Below, in pieces: positions 1 to 8,664 of a stretch of DNA of 64,000 nt. Position numbers and translations under genes: made by a program. The notes beneath the pieces were generated by a model. That model saw only the letters and a list, made by a program, of their open reading frames with translations, was not told the DNA's origin and ran no database searches. Every line of letters starts with the position of its first letter. Position 1 is the first letter of the stretch. The DNA is from Gordonia sediminis (GTDB lineage: Bacteria; Actinomycetota; Actinomycetes; Mycobacteriales; Mycobacteriaceae), in assembly GCA_004193205.1 (NCBI GenBank), contig RZUM01000011.1, positions 1 to 64,000 on the forward strand. Reading direction: 5' to 3'.

Positions 1-198
1 TGGGTTGCGAGATCGACTGATCAACCACAAGAAGGAACGGCTCTAGAACAGACCGGACCGACTATCGGGGACCTGCCACTGTGCTGCTGCACTATGAATA
101 AAGTATGGACTGCTCTCGGGGTTGATGAACCACTCGATGCGAACCATCTGACATCCTTCGACTATGACGACGATGGCAACATCGTCTTTCATCGTTGA
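1..198 (+). CDS. possible 3' end of an unidentified gene
   Basis: A frame is open from the left edge of the window to a TGA at 196-198. Its last 30 or so codons end in FDYDDDGNIVFHR, which reads like a natural acidic C-terminus, but the family was not recognised. The upstream part, including a run of three cysteines, looks less protein-like. It may be the tail of a real gene cut by the window edge or simply a chance open frame. Confidence 0.25.
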   Translation, partial: WVARSTDQPQEGTALEQTGPTIGDLPLCCCTMNKVWTALGVDEPLDANHLTSFDYDDDGNIVFHR

Positions 199-372
199 CA
201 AGGTGCCGGGAGCATATTTATCGCGACTATCGCGTGTGCCACACAGAAATTTGGTCTTAGAAATCCGCGTCCGATAACCGACGTGGTGAGTAGTGACGTT
301 GATGTTGATCGGTAGAGACGGAGCAGAAGTGTCGCTGGTTGCACTCTGTCCATTCATGGAGAGGAAGCGAAC

Positions 373-1020
373 GTGGCCGAGCAAGAGAAGGGCTTGGAGT
401 GGCGGTCGCGTGTTCCGGATCGCTCGGAATTCAGTGACGATGCAGAGTTGGCTGCATATGACGAGGTATCAGGTTTCGCTGACCGACTCCGAAAAATGAG
501 GGTAGGAGGTGACGGTGGATACCACGAAAGTCTTCTACAAATCCCGATTGTTGCCGCATCGGTCATCAAGCTTGGTGGTGCCATCGTAGCTAATGTGGGT
601 AATGGAGAGACGTTCACCCACGCCGATCGAGAATGGTTAGATCAGGTTGTCGCAGCGGAGCTGAAGACCGAGATCATGCAACCGGCTCACGTTCCCATGG
701 CTCTGGCTGCGGGCGTTCGCCCCGAAGCCATCGCGGCGCTGCGGAGTGGACAGTCCGACGTCCTCACCGAACGAGAGGCTATCCTTGCCGAATTTGTACG
801 TGAGGTCGTTGGCGGGAGGGTGGACAACAAGGTCTGGTCGCGACTCGAGACCATCCTCGGTCAGCGCGGCACGTTGGAGTACGCGTTGTTTGCCTTGCAT
901 ATTCAGCTCAACACACGGTTGATGCAAGCGTTGCAGACAACTCCGCCTCCGACCTCCGACGAGGTCGACGAACTGCTCAGACGCGAGACTGAGAGAACGC
1001 AGGTCCCCGGCGAAGGCTGA
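373..1020 (+). CDS. carboxymuconolactone decarboxylase / AhpD-like family protein
   Basis: Predicted protein of 215 aa with the all-helical CMD/AhpD fold. The central stretch (HVPMALAAGV, then an EREAILAEFVREV helix and a C-terminal helix) follows the pattern of actinobacterial CMD-family proteins. The CxxC peroxidatic pair of true AhpD is absent, so a redox role is not supported; the exact substrate is unknown. The start is GTG at 373, chosen because the purine-rich GAGGAAG lies 6-7 nt upstream. It is the first gene of a plus-strand catabolic run with the SnoaL-like and SDR genes that follow, which suggests a role in degrading a cyclic or aromatic compound. That role is inference. Confidence 0.65.
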   Translation: MAEQEKGLEWRSRVPDRSEFSDDAELAAYDEVSGFADRLRKMRVGGDGGYHESLLQIPIVAASVIKLGGAIVANVGNGETFTHADREWLDQVVAAELKTEIMQPAHVPMALAAGVRPEAIAALRSGQSDVLTEREAILAEFVREVVGGRVDNKVWSRLETILGQRGTLEYALFALHIQLNTRLMQALQTTPPPTSDEVDELLRRETERTQVPGEG

Positions 1021-1450
1021 TGAACCGGCTCGTCTTACAACTAGATCATGGTCGACATAGCGCGCTCCGCGTCGTATTCGCGCGCTGAGTGGGCGTCAGG
1101 CGGCGCTCGGACTGATGCACGACGTCAGGTAGTGCGGTCACAATCTATTGGCCGCGAAATGTAATTCTTGCCACTGTCGCGGGGCTGAGATACGCTTGTC
1201 TAGCCAGTATACGTACCTCTAGCAAGGTGACGTGAGGGCTGGGGTTTCGCAATCGTGTAGCTGGCAGTAGGTGGCGACGGGACTGGTTGCGGCGGTATCG
1301 AGGAGGGTAAATCAGATGTCGCGGATCGCCTCCTGGCCCGAATTCATCTCTCACTTGGCGGTCTGCAGCGACCAGCCCGGCGTCGTCGGCCGACCTTCGA
1401 GTCACAGTCTTGCAGACCCATGTTGTGAAAACCTTTGAGGCGGAGTGAGA
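1021..1450. other. intergenic stretch with no recognised gene
   Basis: About 430 bases with no frame that looks coding on either strand and no strong hairpin. It separates the CMD-like gene from the SnoaL-like gene and presumably holds the promoter of the latter. Confidence 0.5.
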
Positions 1451-1876
1451 ATGAGCGAGCGCACGTTGGAAACTTCATCAGCAACCGATGTCGAGCGGAT
1501 TCGGCGTCTTGTCGCCGATCTGGCCTGGTTCATCGATACAGGACAGACGGAAGCAGGGTTGGCACTGTTCACGACCGACGCCCACCTCGATGCATCCTCC
1601 GCCGGTGGACGGCTTATCTCTGGTGAGGAAGGGCTGCGCGCATTCATGGAGGGGACTTACTCCCGAGCGCCCTGGCGTCTACATCTGGTGTCCAATCACG
1701 TCGTAGACGTCGATGGTGATCGAGCTGAAGGAAGGTTGGTTGGACTCGCGTACACAAAGAATCCGGATGGGGCAGCGTCGCTGGTCGGGATCGCATACGA
1801 GGATCGCTATCAGCTCGGCCCGAACGGCTGGAAGATCGCCGCGCGTGTGGTTAGGCCGATGGTGATCCCGGGATGA
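1451..1876 (+). CDS. SnoaL/NTF2-like domain protein
   Basis: Predicted protein of 141 aa. The helix DVERIRRLVADLAWFIDTGQ followed by LFTTDAHLDA and the C-terminal strand GWKIAARVVRP match the SnoaL-like cone fold. Such proteins act as isomerases, cyclases, dehydratases or small accessory subunits in ring-degrading pathways. The ATG at 1451 is preferred over the in-frame GTG at 1445 because AGGCGGAG ends just before it. It is followed after about 120 bases by two SDR genes on the same strand. No catalytic residues can be assigned with confidence. Confidence 0.65.
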   Translation: MSERTLETSSATDVERIRRLVADLAWFIDTGQTEAGLALFTTDAHLDASSAGGRLISGEEGLRAFMEGTYSRAPWRLHLVSNHVVDVDGDRAEGRLVGLAYTKNPDGAASLVGIAYEDRYQLGPNGWKIAARVVRPMVIPG

Positions 1877-1999
1877 GTGCGCGCCAGGTCGTTCAGTCCA
1901 GGCAGGTCCACGCGGTGGGTTGCCGAGTGGTGACGTCACGGGTGGCCGTCAGATCGGATCGGACATGAAGCCGGCGTGTGGAGCAAAGGAGTACCCTTA

Positions 2000-2845
2000 A
2001 TGAGGTCGACACTCGAGCAGAAGTTGCGCTACGACGGCAAACGTGTCGTTGTTACCGGCGCGGCGTCAGGAATCGGCGCTGCGACTGTCGATGTGCTGTG
2101 CGAACTCGGCGCCGAGGTCATCGCGATGGACATTCTGCTGGCCGACAACGCATCTCACTACATTCACGTCGACCTGACCGATAGGGAGTCGATCGAGTCA
2201 GCTGTCAGTGCCTTGGATGGTCCGGTGCACGGACTGTTCAATTCGGCGGGTGTCGGGAGTACGGCATCGTTTCGTGACGCGCTCCTGTGCAACTTTGTGG
2301 GCACTCGTCATCTCATCGAGTTGGTCGAGCCGCTCATGCCGAGCGGGTCCGGAATCATAACCGTGTCGACTACCGGCAGCCATGACTGGCGCGACTACTT
2401 GTCGCAGATATCCTCTCTCGTCGAGACGGCTGACTTTGCCGCCGGTGAGCGTTGGATCGAACGAAACGCATCCGGCCTTGATCGAGGCTACAGCGCCTCA
2501 AAGCGTGCCCTCATGCTCTATACCGTCCTCAAGGCGAACGAGTGGGCTGCGCGTGGCATTCGTATCAACACCATCAGCCCGCATGCGACGGCGACGCCGA
2601 TGTGGCAGAGGTTCGTTGACAACGTGGACGAGCAGTACCGGACGATCGCCTACAGCCTCGGAGGGCAAACATGCCAGCCAGAAGTGCCGGCATACGCGAT
2701 GGCGTTCTTGAACTCCGATGCCGCGAGTTTCATCACGGGAGTCGATCTGCCGATTGACGGGGGCTGGTTGACCGAATTCGGAGCCGGCAACGCTGATCTG
2801 CTGAAGACCGTCGGTGACCCATTGCAGTCTGTTCGCCATCAATAG
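2000..2845 (+). CDS. short-chain dehydrogenase, 3-alpha-hydroxysteroid-dehydrogenase-like
   Basis: Predicted classical SDR of 281 aa. It has the NAD(P)-binding TGAASGIG near residue 19, an N-S-A-G variant of the NNAG strand motif, and a catalytic Tyr-x-x-x-Lys in YSASK. The short spacing between the TGxxxGIG motif and the DxxD region, and the long insertion before the catalytic Tyr, resemble the 3-alpha-HSD/carbonyl reductase subgroup. The gene at 7603-8439 is a clear paralogue. ATG 2000 is chosen because AAAGGAGT lies 8 nt upstream; an earlier in-frame start at 1976 has no such site. It likely oxidises an alcohol in the same pathway as its neighbours. Confidence 0.8.
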   Translation: MRSTLEQKLRYDGKRVVVTGAASGIGAATVDVLCELGAEVIAMDILLADNASHYIHVDLTDRESIESAVSALDGPVHGLFNSAGVGSTASFRDALLCNFVGTRHLIELVEPLMPSGSGIITVSTTGSHDWRDYLSQISSLVETADFAAGERWIERNASGLDRGYSASKRALMLYTVLKANEWAARGIRINTISPHATATPMWQRFVDNVDEQYRTIAYSLGGQTCQPEVPAYAMAFLNSDAASFITGVDLPIDGGWLTEFGAGNADLLKTVGDPLQSVRHQ

Positions 2846-2918
2846 TATTGGACAACAACAGCATTCGTCATGGCGAGGATGCTCGTCCGCGACCAGAAAT
2901 GAAGAAGTGGAGTATCAC

Positions 2919-3659
2919 ATGAATGTACTGATCACAGGCTGCAATACCGGCATCGGACTGGGCATGACGTCAGCTTTCGCCGAGCGTGGAGATCACGTGA
3001 TTGCCGCTTGTCTGAGCACATCGCCCGAGCTTTCCGAATTGGAAAATGTCACGGTTGTCGAAGGAATCGACGTGACCGACGGTGCGGCCGTAGAACGCTT
3101 GGCGAAAGAAGTCGGGCCCGACGGGGTCGATGTGCTGATCTGCAACGCCGGCGTGAATCAAGACAGCCCCGGCCTCGAGGACATCGATGTCGACAAGCTG
3201 ATGACCATGTACGACATCAACGCCCTCGGTGCAGTGCGAACGGTGCTCGCTGTCCTTCCACACATGAAGGAAGGCGGCAAGATCATGTTCATCGGATCAG
3301 GGGGTATGGGGACATTGCAGGTGTTGGCGTATCCCTCCACTGGGAACTACGGCTACCGCATGTCCAAGATCGCCTTGGTCTCGTTCGCACACGGCCTCGC
3401 TCGTGACATCAAGCCCCGGGGAATTGCCGTCTCAGTGACGTCTCCGGACGCGGTCGACACACCGCTGCTGCGCGGAGTGATCGAGGAGGGTCGCACCGGC
3501 CAGGCGATCCTCGAGATGGCCCGCGACATCTACACCGTCGGTCGTATGCTACGAGATCGAGTTGACGACCTGTCGATGGATACATCGCCTGAGTGGAACC
3601 GAACCCTCGCCGGTGAGCGAGCGATTCCGAAGGACCTGCTCGCACAACTGGAGTTCTAA
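2919..3659 (+). CDS. short-chain dehydrogenase/reductase
   Basis: Predicted SDR of 246 aa with TGCNTGIG at residues 6-13, a CNAGVNQ equivalent of NNAG, and the catalytic YGYRMSK segment where Tyr-x-x-x-Lys fits as YRMSK. The C-terminus is shorter and more hydrophilic than in most classical SDRs, and the usual PG motif region reads SPDAVDTPLL. The start at 2919 is used because residue 1 begins directly at the first beta strand; the in-frame extension back to 2814 overlaps the previous gene and has no SDR homology. It is probably co-transcribed with the SDR upstream (73-nt gap) and ends at a strong hairpin. Confidence 0.8.
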   Translation: MNVLITGCNTGIGLGMTSAFAERGDHVIAACLSTSPELSELENVTVVEGIDVTDGAAVERLAKEVGPDGVDVLICNAGVNQDSPGLEDIDVDKLMTMYDINALGAVRTVLAVLPHMKEGGKIMFIGSGGMGTLQVLAYPSTGNYGYRMSKIALVSFAHGLARDIKPRGIAVSVTSPDAVDTPLLRGVIEEGRTGQAILEMARDIYTVGRMLRDRVDDLSMDTSPEWNRTLAGERAIPKDLLAQLEF

Positions 3660-3697
3660 CCCGTTCTCGCCTCGATCTGTGCAGGAACGCCAAGATG

Positions 3698-3730
3698 GGC
3701 GGCCACCACCATGACTCGATGGTGGCCGCC
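3698..3730 (+). terminator. hairpin terminator after the SDR pair
   Basis: GGCGGCCACCA (3698-3708) and TGGTGGCCGCC (3720-3730) form a perfect 11-bp stem with an 11-nt loop, 38 nt past the SDR stop. There is no T-tract, which is common for actinobacterial terminators. Confidence 0.7.
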
Positions 3731-4043
3731 AGCCGCGGCGTTTCGGAATGTCATCAGCACGTCAGGCGCGGAACCAGTAGCTCCGGTTGCGGATTCCAGG
3801 GTAGCGCACTCGGGTAGCAAAAATGGTTGACGCAGTGCCTATTTCGCAATCTGCGACCAATGGTTGGCGCTGTGGGGCCGGAGTCGATCAACACAGTCCA
3901 CATCTAACTAAATGACCTGTCACAGTTGTTCTCGCGCGCTGCGCAGGCGTTGACTGTTGGCCAATTCCGGTCCTGTTTGCGGCCATGGCGGCAATGGGTG
4001 TCGAACGTGACCCGGCCGGGCACAGTTCCAATAGTCCGGTCTC

Positions 4044-4139
4044 AAAGCCAAGGCATATGCCCGCGATTCGGGTCCGGCGGAGCGGCCTTGCAGGCTGGTC
4101 GCCAATGCCCGTGCGCGTCATTGGATGCTGGACGGACTC
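4044..4139 (-). pseudogene. relic of a 3-alpha-HSD-like SDR gene
   Basis: On the minus strand this segment encodes ATSLQGRSAGPESRAYALA, nearly the same as ATSLQGRTAGPESQAYAMA in the intact SDR at 7603-8439. The DNA aligns over about 96 bases with roughly four fifths of positions identical. The relic has lost one base in the CCGGTGC run, which breaks the frame, and the conserved C-terminal part does not follow it. The flanks (3731-4043 and 4140-4320) show no recognised gene. It is the footprint of an old duplication or recombination of the SDR gene. Confidence 0.7.
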
Positions 4140-4320
4140 GTATGCTTAGCTGAACGTGTCGAGCCCGACTATCTGCGGACTCCAGGCTCAAGTTTCCCGA
4201 ACAGCCTTATCGCGCACGATCGGCATAGCCGAGATCGCATTGTCGATGGGTGACGGCGACGACGTTGCGGAGGTCGCGATCGATGAGTGCCTGGAGAAGT
4301 CGTTGGCATAGCGGAAGTGG

Positions 4321-5379
4321 TCACAGGGGTGCGGCAGCCGCGTGTCGCGTGACCGAACCTGCAGTGATCGAACGGGATTCCGCCACGCGATGGGTGAAGT
4401 CGATGATGCGATCCCACAGCTGTTCGCGTGTCGGTGCAAAGTTGTGCATGTGTGCCATGCGTGGGACGACGGTGACAGTGATGTCGCGAGAAGCCGGATA
4501 AGCGCTCGGCTCCGCTCGTGGGTCGGCTACGCAGTCCACCTCACCGCAAGCGATGAGGATCGGCACGTCGATGACCGATGCCTCGGGTTCGATGACGGAC
4601 CGGGTCGTCATCATGTTGCAGCAACCGGGAAAGTCGCTGACTCGCCACGGCGCCAACATGTTCGCACGTGCCTTGTCGTTCTCGAGGTTTGCCAGGTCCA
4701 TCGCCATCAGGAGGGGCTCGTCCTCATGCCAGTGCAGCATGTAGGTGAGCTGCGCCATTTGTTGCTGGACCAATCGGGCGCGCTCCTCGGCCGACAGCGG
4801 TGCCCGTATCTGGTCGACGACACGGAGATCGGTATCCCGTGGCAGGCCGGGGAGCTCACTCCAGCCATCGTCGCGTTCGGGTCGCACCTCCTGAATCGCG
4901 CTCCAACCCAACAGGGCCAGGCCATCGAAGGTGCGGTGGTTCGCTTGCTGGACGGTGACGAGGCACCCGCCCATCGACTGGCCCGCGCCCACCACCGTGT
5001 CGATCTCCAGGGGCGCGAGATTTGGGTCGAGAGTGCCCTGGCGTAGCCGTGCGATCACTGCCATCGCCGTGGCGTGATTGGTGGCTGCCAGCCGTTCGAG
5101 GCTCAGGTCGCGCATGTCACACGCGGAGCTGTCGCCGAGGCCCAGGTGGTCGCAGCTGATCACAATCAGGCCGCGGTCGGTGTGGTGCTCGACTTGGCTG
5201 TAGCCGACGATGGTGCGGATATCGTAGTAGGCGCGGTTATAGCCGGAACCAGGATAGACCACGAGAACAGCTCGCGGGCCGGACTGGTCGGCGGGCAGGT
5301 AGACGGTGGCCGCTGTCTCGAGAGGTGTACCGAGGCCGGCCTCGACCGTGACGTCGACGGTTACTTCGAATGAGATCAT
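4321..5379 (-). CDS. alpha/beta hydrolase (esterase/lactonase-like)
   Basis: Predicted protein of 352 aa with an alpha/beta hydrolase core. The oxyanion-hole region is VVYPGSGYNRAYYD, the nucleophile elbow is GQSMGG with Ser135, an acid candidate sits in ACGEVDCV, and the catalytic His lies in MAHMHNF near residue 318. It is cytoplasmic, with no signal peptide. It is the third gene of a minus-strand set with the SnoaL-like protein and the phytanoyl-CoA-type dioxygenase, 88 nt downstream of the former. A role in hydrolysing an ester or lactone made by the dioxygenase is inferred. The substrate cannot be read from the sequence. Confidence 0.75.
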   Translation of the reverse strand: MISFEVTVDVTVEAGLGTPLETAATVYLPADQSGPRAVLVVYPGSGYNRAYYDIRTIVGYSQVEHHTDRGLIVISCDHLGLGDSSACDMRDLSLERLAATNHATAMAVIARLRQGTLDPNLAPLEIDTVVGAGQSMGGCLVTVQQANHRTFDGLALLGWSAIQEVRPERDDGWSELPGLPRDTDLRVVDQIRAPLSAEERARLVQQQMAQLTYMLHWHEDEPLLMAMDLANLENDKARANMLAPWRVSDFPGCCNMMTTRSVIEPEASVIDVPILIACGEVDCVADPRAEPSAYPASRDITVTVVPRMAHMHNFAPTREQLWDRIIDFTHRVAESRSITAGSVTRHAAAAPL

Positions 5380-5467
5380 TGATGTCGCTGTCTATTTCGC
5401 GATGTCGACCCGAGTCGACGTGCAGTTCTGTCGAGTCGAATCCGATACCGCGCGGGCATTTCCTGAG

Positions 5468-6034
5468 TCAGGAACTCGGGCTCGCGAGCGATGCGAAATG
5501 CGCGTAGGCGGGGTCGTTCGTATCCCGCGACGGCACGCCGCCCTGCGAGCCTCGCGTCGCGTCAACGGCGTCGTCCCACCAGGACAGCTCGTTGATGAGT
5601 AGGCGCGAGTCCATGGCCCAGCGTCCGTCGCGTTTCGACCATCGATCGAGGTATCGTCCGCGGGGATGAAGGTTCCTGCTCGTGCCGTCCGCGTCCTCGG
5701 TTCGAAGTATCGCCTGGATGTAGGTCTCGCTCACCGCGAGGTCGCCCACCACCTTGATCGTGATGTTGCTGACGAAGTGGAGGTGGGAAGCGAAGGCCGA
5801 GTGACCGTCGTTGAACATCTCGATCGTCTCCCGGGGTGACGACTTGTCGGGGCCGCCCCGACCGCCGTAGTCGATCACGCAGTCCGGATGGCACACCGAC
5901 AGGAACAGCTCGACGTCGCATCGGTCCTGAGCGCGCGAGAAGTTGTGAATCTGATTGCGGATGTCGCGTTCGGCAAGGAGCTCGGCAAGGGTTCCCTCGG
6001 TGACCGTGCTCGACCCGACGTCGAATACTCCCAT
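5468..6034 (-). CDS. SnoaL/NTF2-like domain protein
   Basis: Predicted protein of 188 aa with the SnoaL-like pattern: an N-terminal helix RDIRNQIHNFSRAQDRCDVE, the strand HPDCVIDYGG, and the strand HLHFVSNITIKVVGD. The Asp in DCVIDYGG is placed as in the aromatic-ring hydroxylating beta-subunit-like dehydratases. The ATG at 6034 overlaps the stop of the upstream dioxygenase gene as TGATG, so translation is coupled. A longer frame to 6211 runs inside the dioxygenase gene and is discounted. Coupling suggests it acts on the dioxygenase product. Confidence 0.7.
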   Translation of the reverse strand: MGVFDVGSSTVTEGTLAELLAERDIRNQIHNFSRAQDRCDVELFLSVCHPDCVIDYGGRGGPDKSSPRETIEMFNDGHSAFASHLHFVSNITIKVVGDLAVSETYIQAILRTEDADGTSRNLHPRGRYLDRWSKRDGRWAMDSRLLINELSWWDDAVDATRGSQGGVPSRDTNDPAYAHFASLASPSS

Positions 6035-6795
6035 CAGTGCGTCGCCCCCATCGGTTCGGCGGTCGCGATCACCGGACTTGCATCGTTGTCGAATTCTTTG
6101 TAATCGAAACGGTTTTCGCGGAACAAGGCATCGGCGCTCCCGTAGGTCATGATGTGTGCCCAACGATCCCGGTCCGTGGCGTTCACGGTGGCCTCGTGGA
6201 TCGTGCAGCAATGATGGAACGTCGCGTCACCGGCCCGGTAGGTCATTTGTGGTGACCACTCGTACAGCTCGGTCAACTTCGGGTACTGCTTCAAGATGTC
6301 GGTCAGGTTGACGTGGCCGTAGGGGCCCTCTCGGAACGAATCCGACAGGAAGCGCATCGTTCCCATCTCCGGGGTGGCGTCCTCCAGCGCGATCCAGACG
6401 GCCACCGACGCGGCGCGGTCGATCCCGGCTCCTGCGAAATCCTCGTGCGGCAGCGTGGGTGCGTGCGTGGCGCGCTTACACACCACCGCGTCGTGGATCA
6501 GACGGACCGGAACCGGGAAACCGGTGAGACGCTCCCGGTTGATCAAACGCTGGGCATTGCGGCCCATGGTGGGATGCAACGAAACCGATCGGTGGGGCTC
6601 GATGCCGTTGCGTACCAGGTACGGCTTGACGCCCCAAATTCCAGACGTCCACGGCGTTCCGGAGTCATCGATCAGCTCACCTCCCACTCGCCGCATCTCC
6701 GCGACGGTGTCGGCGTCGATCAGCCCGCGTAGGTGCACCCAGCCGTGCTCCCGATAGAAGGCGACCTCACTGTCGGTCACTTCCCGAATTTCCAT
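6034..6795 (-). CDS. phytanoyl-CoA dioxygenase (PhyH) family oxygenase
   Basis: Predicted Fe(II)/2-oxoglutarate-dependent dioxygenase of 253 aa. The metal ligands are the HxD pair His117-Glu-Asp119 in LPHEDF and the distal His200 in TIHEATVN, with the following Arg211 placed to bind 2-oxoglutarate. The start at 6795 is used because MEIREVTDSEVAFYREHGWV is the usual PhyH N-terminus; the extension to 6900 has no match. It leads a minus-strand operon with the SnoaL-like and hydrolase genes. The family hydroxylates many substrates next to carboxyl or CoA groups, so the substrate here is open. Confidence 0.8.
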   Translation of the reverse strand: MEIREVTDSEVAFYREHGWVHLRGLIDADTVAEMRRVGGELIDDSGTPWTSGIWGVKPYLVRNGIEPHRSVSLHPTMGRNAQRLINRERLTGFPVPVRLIHDAVVCKRATHAPTLPHEDFAGAGIDRAASVAVWIALEDATPEMGTMRFLSDSFREGPYGHVNLTDILKQYPKLTELYEWSPQMTYRAGDATFHHCCTIHEATVNATDRDRWAHIMTYGSADALFRENRFDYKEFDNDASPVIATAEPMGATH

Positions 6796-6900
6796 TGCGC
6801 CCTCTCGGTTCGATATGACATCCGCACCTACAGCTCTCGCCCAACGGTGAGGGTGGTGGTTCGTCCGTTCAGCCGTCTGGCGCGCTGTGGTGCGTGTCAC

Positions 6901-6940
6901 ATGAACACTAGCAAAGTAACGAGACTGGTGTCTAGTTCAT
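6901..6940. promoter_or_regulatory. imperfect inverted repeat upstream of the PhyH operon
   Basis: ATGAACACTAG (6901-6911) faces CTAGTTCAT (6932-6940), with ACTAG/CTAGT and ATGAA/TTCAT arms. It lies about 105 nt upstream of the PhyH start and could be an operator for a TetR-type regulator. No factor is assigned. Confidence 0.3.
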
Positions 6941-6951
6941 GAATGGGGGTC

Positions 6952-7239
6952 TCATCGCGGTTGGGGAGAAGCCGCGAGACCGGCGAGGAGGTCGGCTAGC
7001 CCAGTCGCGATCAGCGAGGTCGACCTGAAATTGCATACCACGACGCCTTTGGCGCAGATGGCCGAAGCCTTTGGTCGGCCACTCCCGCACGGAAATCGGC
7101 GATAACCGCCCTGGCCGTGTTCGGCGCAGAGCACCGCAGTGGCTCTCCCTATGCCACAGGCTCCGCGGTGACGATGGCTCGCGACGGAAGGCCCCTGCGC
7201 CGCTGCCCTCAACCGTCGCCCTTGACCCCGCCGATCCCG
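6952..7239 (-). pseudogene. degenerate SDR fragment
   Basis: On the minus strand the words [15 protein letters not shown] match the nucleotide-binding start of an SDR (GxxxGIGxA...). The preceding AIVT is in another frame, so at least one frameshift lies between them. No catalytic part follows. The piece is joined in frame to a thiol peroxidase fragment, which makes a mosaic of two decayed genes. Confidence 0.5.
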
Positions 7240-7413
7240 GATCCCTTCGGCCCCACAGAACCGCTTCAGGGCGAACGGGAGGTCGTTCGAGACGGACAGC
7301 ACGGTCGCGCCTGTCTGGGCTGCACGCTCATTGAAGGTCCGCACGCTCGCAGTAGTACAGACCGGTGCGTCGATCGACGGGAAGATGCGTATCACCTTGA
7401 CCTGGAACCGAAG
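7240..7413 (-). pseudogene. tpx: thiol peroxidase (tpx) fragment
   Basis: The minus strand encodes [19 protein letters not shown] and [15 protein letters not shown], the signature segments of atypical 2-Cys thiol peroxidase, including both the peroxidatic and resolving Cys contexts. One residue is inserted after the first Cys compared with the family. Both the N-terminal third and the C-terminal third are missing, and the frame then runs into the SDR fragment. It cannot encode a working enzyme. Confidence 0.65.
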
Positions 7414-7490
7414 TCGCTGCTCTCGACAGCAGTTGGATCACCAACCACCGGTGAGGGTGAAATCCGGCGCCGGGGAGCCGATGTCGGAGA

Positions 7491-7536
7491 GTTGACCGAC
7501 AGTGTTGATCGGAGTTGACCGACGGTGTTGATCGGG
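7491..7536. repeat. two tandem copies of a 23-bp unit
   Basis: GTTGACCGACAGTGTTGATC and the following GGA are repeated at once at 7514-7536 with two changes. The first copy is also part of TGTCGG(8 nt)CCGACA, a small hairpin at 7482-7501. It lies between the decayed genes and an SDR stop, and could be a scar of a mobile element end or an operator array. Confidence 0.45.
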
Positions 7537-7602
7537 TTGCCGCCCAAGGTGACCGCTGACGTGGAAACAGTGTGCTGGCGGAGTCCGCGCTCGTCGACCC
7601 TG

Positions 7603-8439
7603 TCAGCTCATATGTTGTGGTTCTTCTGACTGCGCCGGGAGGCTCGCGCTCCCGATGTCGGGTGTCATACCTGCGACGAATCCGCCGTCGACCAGCAGGT
7701 CGGTTCCGTTGACGTGATACGCGGCGTCGGAGTTGAGGAAAGCCATGGCGTAGGCCTGCGATTCGGGCCCAGCTGTACGGCCCTGCAGGCTCGTGGCCAA
7801 TGCCCGGTGCTCGTCACTGGCATGGTCGACGAACTCTTGCCACATCGGAGTGATGGTGGCGTGCGGACTCACAGAGTTGATCCGAATCCCGGCCGGTGCG
7901 AGCTGCGGCGCTTTCAGGACCGTGTAGAGGGTGACTGCCTCCTTCGAGAATCCGTAGGCGTTGTCGAGCTGAGGTGCGTGGGCGATGGCCCACGCCTGCC
8001 CGTCGGCGAATGTCGGTGTCGCGATAAGTGATGCAACCGCGTCGACGTGACTGCGCCAATGTGCGCCACCGGTCGAGGAGACCGTCACGATGGCTGCACC
8101 TTCGTCCATGTACTCCACGGCATTCTCGATGAGGTGTCGGGTTCCGACGAAATTGCACACGACGATGTCGATCGGGCGTGCACCGCCGCCGAGGCCCGCG
8201 CAATTGAACAACGCGTTGATGCGCCCGCCCACCGTGTCGATGGCGGTGTCGATGGACTTCGGGTCCATCAGGTTCAGGGGCACGTAGTGGCTGCCGGAGT
8301 CGGTGGCGTTGATGTCGAGGGCGTAGACCTCGGCGCCGAGGTCGAGCAGCGTCTCGGCGGTCGATCGTCCGATGCCGGATGCGGCGCCGGTGACCACGAC
8401 GCGCTTGCCGGTGTAGCTGAGTTTGTCGAGCATGGTCAT
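7603..8439 (-). CDS. short-chain dehydrogenase, 3-alpha-hydroxysteroid-dehydrogenase-like
   Basis: Predicted SDR of 278 aa, paralogous to the product of 2000-2845. It has TGAASGIG at residues 17-24, FNCAG in place of NNAG, and the catalytic Tyr-x-x-x-Lys in YGFSK. The C-terminal TDLLVDGG motif is typical of classical SDRs. ATG 8439 is chosen because AGGAG lies 7 nt upstream; a second ATG sits two codons in. It is divergent from a TetR gene at 8665, whose product probably controls it through the palindrome-bearing gap. A 96-bp relic of a close relative lies at 4044-4139. Confidence 0.82.
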   Translation of the reverse strand: MTMLDKLSYTGKRVVVTGAASGIGRSTAETLLDLGAEVYALDINATDSGSHYVPLNLMDPKSIDTAIDTVGGRINALFNCAGLGGGARPIDIVVCNFVGTRHLIENAVEYMDEGAAIVTVSSTGGAHWRSHVDAVASLIATPTFADGQAWAIAHAPQLDNAYGFSKEAVTLYTVLKAPQLAPAGIRINSVSPHATITPMWQEFVDHASDEHRALATSLQGRTAGPESQAYAMAFLNSDAAYHVNGTDLLVDGGFVAGMTPDIGSASLPAQSEEPQHMS

Positions 8440-8532
8440 CGTCGGACTCCTGGTTCTGTTGAGTGCCGAACCGCTGGCATGGTGCTCGGTTCGTCCGTGC
8501 GTCGGCAGGATTTCAGGAGTTGGACATCATGT

Positions 8533-8542
8533 CAACATGTTG
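8533..8542. promoter_or_regulatory. palindrome between divergent SDR and TetR genes
   Basis: CAACATGTTG is a perfect 10-bp palindrome in the 225-bp gap between the SDR start (8439) and the TetR start (8665), inside a slightly larger imperfect repeat. It is a candidate operator for the adjacent TetR protein. Confidence 0.4.
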
Positions 8543-8664
8543 GATGCAGATCCAAGTATCATATGCAGAATCAAGTCAATGGTTCCGAAGCCGCGTGCGT
8601 CGAAGGGATCGCCGTAAGCTGAGTCGGTACACCGGCCGCCAACCACATCTGCCGAGGGTTAATT

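Noticed and set aside
43-384. A 113-aa minus-strand frame near the left edge
   Set aside because: Its sequence has no family features, and the plus-strand frame over the same bases looks more natural.
3824-3871. Short direct repeats around ATGGTTGACGC and ATGGTTGGCGC
   Set aside because: Too short and imperfect to separate from chance in this composition.
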